From positions 9,982,001-10,046,000 of the forward strand of contig OZ316894.1 in assembly GCA_973895155.1 (NCBI GenBank): 64,000 nucleotides of DNA, written 5' to 3'. The stretch comes from Marsupella aquatica. Its lineage: Eukaryota; Marchantiophyta. The notes under the pieces were generated by a model, which had not been told where the DNA came from, made no database searches, and was given only the letters and a program-made list of their open reading frames with translations. The position numbers were made by a program, and so were the translations under genes. Below, in pieces: positions 58,920 to 64,000 of this stretch. How positions within the stretch are numbered: the stretch's first letter is position 1; every line of letters starts with the position of its first letter.

Positions 58920-61116
58920 GATCTTGTTCCCTTCCCTTGGACCGTCAGATGAGGATCGGGCGGTGATATTGGTACTCCTGTAATGTTGGTCTTATTTACT
59001 TTTGAAATCTACAAAGTTCATGGTAGCGTTACTCACAGTACTCAGAGAGCAGCAATTTTAGGGCTCTACCCATACCCATGAATTTTCGACTTAAGAACAC
59101 CCATTTTTTTCTAGCACTTAAACAACACTACCCTGAAAACAAAACAGACAAGAATTAGTTCTACTTTTACCAAAATTAGTGTTAGTAACACTAACTTGGT
59201 AGTAAGCTAATTAGTGCTAGTTTTATCAAAATTAGTGTTAGGAACACTAACTTGGTAGTAAGCTAATTAGTGCTACTTTTACCAAAATTAGTGTTAGTAG
59301 CACTAATTTGGCAGTAAGCTAATTCTTACATAGCACTAGTTAGGGTGCAGAGTGTGGTTCAAAAATAATGGTCCAGAAGTATTTTCTCTTCAGAATCTTG
59401 GTAGTAAATCATGAAGAGTAGGGTTTCTCTGGTTTTGTTGTGGTTCATTATTTTTCTTATTTGTGCCGTGTAAAGAGAAAGTAGGCTATCACATTGGAAT
59501 AGAGGAAGTGAAAGACCCCAATCTTATTAATATAATAACGTTCTGTTCATAGGGCATTGTGAGCCCTAGGAATGTCCTGCAAAACAGGGATACTAGCTTG
59601 AGTTTTGAGGGGCTATGATTTAAGGGCACTATGGGCCATAATGCACTGAAAACCAGGGGCATTAGCTTGAGTTTTGAGGGGTTATTATGGACCATAACTC
59701 TCTGGTAACTGGACATTAATACACTTAAAATAAGAAGGTTTATATTTTTTCTAAGTTTAGTAAATGCAGAGAAGAAATTCAATGAGTCATGCCAATCTTA
59801 ACAAGGTATATGCTTTGATGGGACCCCTGGCATAACTTTTTTACCTATAGGACCCTTTGAAAGTACTTGTATCAACTAGGACCCCTTTGACACTTTTGAG
59901 TCAGAAGTTCTTGTAGCAGTTCCTATAACTATTTTCTGCTTGATACTGTGACCAACAACAACAGCTACTGTGAAATTTAGGGTCAACTGTGCCTAAATCA
60001 CAAATTGCATGGTCAGAAACGAGGCCGAACTTTGGACGGTCGATACACGGTTGGGAAAACTGCAAAATAGTGGTCGCCGTTGCCCAAACTACAATGTAAC
60101 TTAGGTGAAGACAATATGGTTAATGTATTCGGGTTCAAATATGCTTTAATGATTATAAAGAAGCTATTGTAGTACATGTTTGTTTTCATGCAACATTGTG
60201 AAGAGAGGAAGGGTATGAACACTAAGAGATGAGGTTCCCTTTTTCACTTGGCTTTGTTGGGTCTGACAAACACACATATCAAATAAAATCTGAAGAGTTT
60301 CTTTTTATAACAATGTGTATCTCACATTATTTAGGGTGGCATGGCCTGATTTGAGCAATTTTTAGGTTTCTGGCTTGGGTTATCTTGCCCCTCAACTGAT
60401 ACAGCTGGGACCCTCTTTCCCTTGTACTGAATGAGTGGTGAGATTCCAAATTCTGTCTCCATTTCCTAGATATTTTCCATCTGAGCACAAGAACCATCTC
60501 AGCTTTTTTTTAACCCTTCGTTGAACTTGAAGCAGCACTTTTGAAATCTGTTCAATTTTCGGAGCCCCCAAGCTGAGAATCCTCAAGGGCAATAGTGATC
60601 ATGGCAGCAAGGTATTTACATCTTCTTAGCCCTCTGATTGAGAAATCATGTAAGCTAACTACAGTAGAAACCATGTTCGAAATTGAGTTCAATCACCCAT
60701 GACAGTAACCTTTTAAAAACTTGGAGTACCTCGTGATCTGATATAATCCTGTCCAGTAAATTCTCTGGAGATCGGTATTCCAGAGATGGCTTTGTAAGAA
60801 TTTGTAACCGGATACGTTCCGACTAAATGAGAGAAGAATGTGTCATATTCAGCTGGTTCTCGTCTTTCTAGGGATTTCAGTTTATTCTCAACTGGCTATG
60901 TCGTCTCCTGGGATTCCTGGCGGGTAGACGATAACAAGAGAAACATTCTCGTTGTAAATGTTTCTATCTAGATGTTCACATTTACACCGAGAATTGGAGG
61001 GGTATTTCTTACGAACTGAGTACTCTTTGCAAGACTCCAGTGAGGTTCAAATTTTGCTGCTGCGTCTTAGGACCATCGTCATGAGGTGCTTGCAAGCCCT
61101 GAGCATATAGCAACTT
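58920..61116. other. Gene-free interval downstream of U6
   Basis: Holds the three-unit repeat at 59154-59321 and a weaker duplication of a TAGCTTGAGTTTTGAGGGG-containing segment near 59594 and 59662. No credible ORF. Confidence 0.5.
59154..59321. repeat. Three tandem 56-bp units each with a palindrome
   Basis: Units at 59154, 59210 and 59266 share ATTAGTKCTASTTTTAYCAA, then a palindromic core (TTAGTGTTAGTAACACTAA) and GGTAGTAAGCTA. Each unit can therefore form a hairpin of about 8 bp. Copies differ at a few sites. Confidence 0.92.
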
Positions 61117-61424
61117 CCAAGAATTGTGTCCATAAAGACAGATCCATTTCGTGACCTTCAGGAACTGTGAAGTCAGTCGTTCGGTGAATGTGAAGGAAGG
61201 GAAGCGACGGGAGGAGAAGGAACCGAGGAACGAAATTGGATCGAGTGAAGATCGAACGGAATTAAGGAATCCAAGAATTGTGTCCATAAAGGCAGATTCA
61301 TTTCGTGACCTTCAGGAACTGTGAAGTCAGTCGTTCGGTGAATGCGAAGGAAGGGAAGCGAAGGGAGGAGAAGGAACCGAGGAACGAAATTGGATCGAGT
61401 GAAGATCGAGCGGAATTGAGGAAG
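61117..61424. promoter_or_regulatory. Tandem duplication of 154 bp ending at the NDUFB10 start
   Basis: 61117-61270 and 61271-61424 are about 95% alike (unit starts CCAAGAATTGTGTCCATAAA and ends near GATCGARCGGAATTRAGGAA). The second copy ends 10 bases before the ATG at 61435, so the duplicated unit is leader or promoter, probably both. It may double the transcription start sites. Confidence 0.85.
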
Positions 61425-61434
61425 GCAAGGAAGA

Positions 61435-61728
61435 ATGGTGTACAAGGGGCAGAAATTCGACGAGTCGCCGCCCGATGACTTCGACCCCGAGCATCCCTAC
61501 GCAGATCCGGTGGCTATGCTGGAGCAGCGAGAGTACATCGTGAGGGAGAAGCTCGTGGCCATCGAGGTCGCCAAGGAGCTGCGCGACAGAGTGAAGGCCT
61601 GCTACCGGAGGGAGGGCGTCAACCACTACCAGAAGTGCAGGCCTGTTGTGCGCAATTACCTCGCCTCGATTAAGAACGTCGGCTGGGGCAAGGACGCCAA
61701 ACCCACCTACAACATTGACGACGAGTAG
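61435..61728 (+). CDS. NDUFB10: Mitochondrial complex I subunit NDUFB10 (PDSW), 97 aa
   Basis: Accessory subunit of the membrane arm of respiratory NADH:ubiquinone oxidoreductase, on the intermembrane-space side. The sequence has the plant NDUFB10 signature in order: GQKFDESPPDDFDPEHPYADPVAM-type N-terminus (about 5-28), REYIVREKLVAIE (32-44), CYRREGVNHYQKCR (56-69) with two Cys that fit a CHCH-like disulfide, and NVGWGKD (80-86). There is no cleavable presequence, as in other members, and length fits the usual 95-110 aa. One exon, start in good context (GAAGAATGG). Fully open. Confidence 0.95.
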   Translation: MVYKGQKFDESPPDDFDPEHPYADPVAMLEQREYIVREKLVAIEVAKELRDRVKACYRREGVNHYQKCRPVVRNYLASIKNVGWGKDAKPTYNIDDE

Positions 61729-62780
61729 TAGAAGTAGTGGTAGTGTCTGTCTCTTGCTTTGCACATTGTGGGAAGAGCTTCGGTGCTGCAATGTCTTTCG
61801 TTGGAATCGGAAAATTGCATTCTTCTTCATTTTGGATGTGCTGAGGACTGGTTTACCTCTTGGAAGATGGGTTGAGACTTAATTGAGGGATTAGGATTTC
61901 GCTCCAGTAACGTTTATGGGAAGGGGCTGAGAAATGCCAGCCAGATAAAGGAGTGGCAGTGGGACACTTGCTTGGCTCTTACTTAGTAGCAGAAGCAGCG
62001 TTTGTGGGGAAATTACATTGAGTGTCTTCTTCTCGGTCTGTCGAGGTGGGTCCGTTGCAAGAAGAGTTCGTCGAGAAGGTGGGAGTCATTGGAAGTTTGG
62101 GGAGCGTTGGATAAGATGGTCGGCCAGCTTGCAAATGAAGATATAACTTCTCGATTGATAGGTAGATTGTGCCATCCAAAGGTCAGAGATGAGATATGAT
62201 TGTGTGCTATTTAATAATTGATGCTCGCGGGGAAGAGATTCTATCCTCTGTCTCTCTGTGTTCCTGTTGCATGCGTTTTGACCGATATTCTCCCAATGTT
62301 TCTCAGCTGGGAGCTTCGTGTGGAATCATTAGGGTTCTAATTAATCACTTCTTGAGAATCCTGCCCATTGCAATCGTGTCGGACTAGCGGAGTTCCTGTT
62401 GCGTGCGTGTTTGCCTACATTCTCGAATATTTCTCAGCTCGGAGCTTCATGTGGCAAAATTACGGTTCTAATTAATCACTTCGTTGAGAATGATTGCCCA
62501 TTGCAATCATTCTGACTAGCGGATTGATGAGGCTTTACTTCTATCTGCTCTGCTCGTGAGTTGCTGAATCCACCTCTCAATTTTAGAAAGGTGATTGAAG
62601 TGATGATGGAGAGCAATCACCTCCGATAAAATAATTTGTGCAACTGTAGGATACCTTACTTATTTCCTGATTACTTGTGTGAGAGGGAAGAAGTCTGGAG
62701 AGGATTGAACGAACTTGATATCCTGCTGCAGAGCTTAGTGTTCTTTCAAAGTAGGGGCTGACAGCTTTAACCTCTTAAGA
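61729..62780. repeat. 3' flank of NDUFB10 with a 132-bp tandem duplication
   Basis: 62260-62391 and 62392-62522 start with GTTCCTGTTGCRTGCG and share TTTCTCAGCT, GGAGCTTC, TCTAATTAATCACTTC, TTGAGAAT, GCCCATTGCAATC and GACTAGCGG. No gene lies in between; the region before 62200 should be the 3' UTR. Confidence 0.88.
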
Positions 62781-63957
62781 CGATGAGATTGTGAGGGGAC
62801 TAGCAAAAAATGGAGTCACGACAGTGTTGACTGCTCGCGATAAAGGAAAGGGACAGGCAGTGGCAGATTCTTTGAAAGGGACAAGCAGTGGCAGATTCTT
62901 TGAAAGGCCAGGTTTGGATTCAGTTATAGTCCATCCTTTGGATATCACCAGTGCGGAATCAATCGACAACCTTGCGATTTGGTTAAAAGACAAATCTGGA
63001 GTAGACATTCTGGTAAAAGAACCCGGCAATTGTTTTGTGTCCGTCTTATAATCTGCGGACTTTTTTTTGCATTCTGTTGCTGAATTTGCGCCTTCTTGAG
63101 TTCCAGCAGATGATGGGTTGTGAAGGTGACAGCTATCTTTACGCATTTTAGTTTTCTTCATTTTTTAATTTGCAACTACACGGGACAGTTTGTAGGTTAA
63201 TAACGCAGCAGTTTATGTAGAAGATAGCTACGAGGGGGCCCAGGTAACTATAGATGCAAACTATTATGAGTGAAAAACTTGGCCAGTAAGCTGTTACCTT
63301 TACTGCGACCTGGTGCACGAGTTGTACATAAGTTCAAGACTTGGACAACTTTCGTTAAGAACCCTTTTCCTGCGTGCCTACAATGAGCTTCGTTCTTTGT
63401 ATTTGAGTGAAACCAAATGGGTTGAAGCCCATTTTGTTTCTGTCGAGTTGATTTTCGCATAATTTCTCTGCTCGGTGGTCATTGGAAGAATTAAAATCTT
63501 CTTCAAAAGAGTCCATGAAAGAGTCCGCGAATTCTGAAAGTTCTAGTACGCTTTCTTTTAGTTTGTGGGAAACTCTGTGGCGAAGGTAATGGGTGATGAA
63601 AAAAACCGCAGTGAAGATCTTGTTCATTCGTATACAAAGAAATACATAGAAGCAGTCCAAGCAGGAAGTTGGAAAGAAGAGGGATGGTCCACGGGATATC
63701 CACAATATTCCGACTCCAACATGCTCCTAAATGCGTACACTAGAGCATTTGCGAAAACGCTGTCAAAGAGGCCAGAGGACCAAAAACTTTACGTAAATGT
63801 TGTTCATCCTGGCCGAATTGGGACTGATATTAACAATCATTCTTGCACCGGAATTCCAGAAGAAGGAGCTGATATTGCAGTATGGCTTGCTCTCTTACCA
63901 GAGAACGGATATCCACAAGGAGGGTTTTTCTTTAACAGAGAGCCATTTGCCTTCTGA
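62778..63957 (+). pseudogene. Short-chain dehydrogenase/reductase (carbonyl reductase-like) pseudogene
   Basis: Plant carbonyl-reductase-type SDRs reduce carbonyls with NADPH. Pieces in order: 62783-63012 (EIVRGLAKNGVTTVLTARD, then HPLDITSAESIDNL, ending at a splice donor); 63196-63243 (VNNAAVYVEDSY, the NNAG-like motif); 63244-63360 (DANYYE, LLPLLRPGARVV and SSRLGQLS, recognisable but in different frames with a TGA at 63273-63275); and 63565-63957 (GWSTGYPQYSDSN to GGFFFNREPFAF). Three defects are visible. The N-terminal nucleotide-binding TGxxxGIG motif is absent upstream. The serine/central exon is broken. The catalytic YxxxK is Y-S-D-S-N, so the essential Lys is Asn. A 28-bp tandem duplication (62848-62903) disturbs the region after GQAVADSL. 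It is therefore very probably dead, although the last exon is a long clean frame. Confidence 0.85.
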
Positions 63958-64000
63958 AGCATGAAAGCCCAAAGTTTGAGTTGTTGCCACAAATGTACAG

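Noticed and set aside
59154-59321. CRISPR-like spacing of palindromic repeats
   Set aside because: Units are contiguous without unique spacers, only three copies, in a plant nuclear context.

Overview
This is nuclear DNA from a land plant. The evidence is spliced genes with GT-AG introns, plant-type genes (a group III WRKY factor, a plastid ABC1 kinase, a plant LCAT-like acyltransferase, germin-like remnants), a plant-type U6 snRNA gene, and a great deal of decayed transposon sequence. Genes are sparse, introns are modest and the germin-like and SDR remnants look bryophyte-like, so I lean to a liverwort or moss; that is an inference, not something the sequence proves.

Layout. 1-2.6 kb holds the 3' part of a dead hAT-type transposase. 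3.4-6.9 kb, minus strand, holds two adjacent dead reading frames: an unrecognised coiled-coil protein with a Cys/His-rich tail, and a protein kinase. Nearly all their internal stops can be explained as C-to-T changes (CGA to TGA, CAG to TAG, CAA to TAA). 6.9-8.1 kb is repeats, including a GC-rich array. 8-19.6 kb has no recognisable gene but contains a 1.54-kb terminal-inverted-repeat (TIR) element and a short MITE of the same family. 19.6-24 kb is the WRKY locus. 24-34.5 kb is gene-poor, with another TIR element and a second MITE copy that has a perfect target duplication.

34.9-37.1 kb is the LCAT-like gene. 37.7-38.4 kb is a germin-like pseudogene whose two halves lie on opposite strands. 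39.6-40.5 kb is an intronless alpha/beta hydrolase. Its 3' end and the flank beyond it were duplicated at 40.9-42.25 kb, and that copy was split by an insertion. 43.7-44.2 kb is a minisatellite. 45.8-51.9 kb is a 13-exon plastid ABC1K gene. 54.6 kb is a small Pro/Gly/His-rich ORF behind a cluster of ABRE-type motifs. 58.8 kb is a U6 snRNA gene with a TATA box and upstream element. 61.4 kb is the complex I subunit NDUFB10, preceded by a tandemly duplicated 154-bp leader or promoter. 62.8-64.0 kb is a decayed short-chain dehydrogenase that has lost its catalytic lysine.

The intact genes do not form an operon or pathway: they are independent plant loci (plastid kinase, mitochondrial complex I, vacuolar or secreted lipid enzyme, nuclear regulator, spliceosomal RNA) set in repeat-rich DNA. 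I found no clearly new multi-gene system. The items most worth following are the WRKYGNK group III factor with an undivided WRKY domain, the ABRE-fronted small disordered protein, the unrecognised coiled-coil/zinc-like family, and the non-autonomous TIR family.
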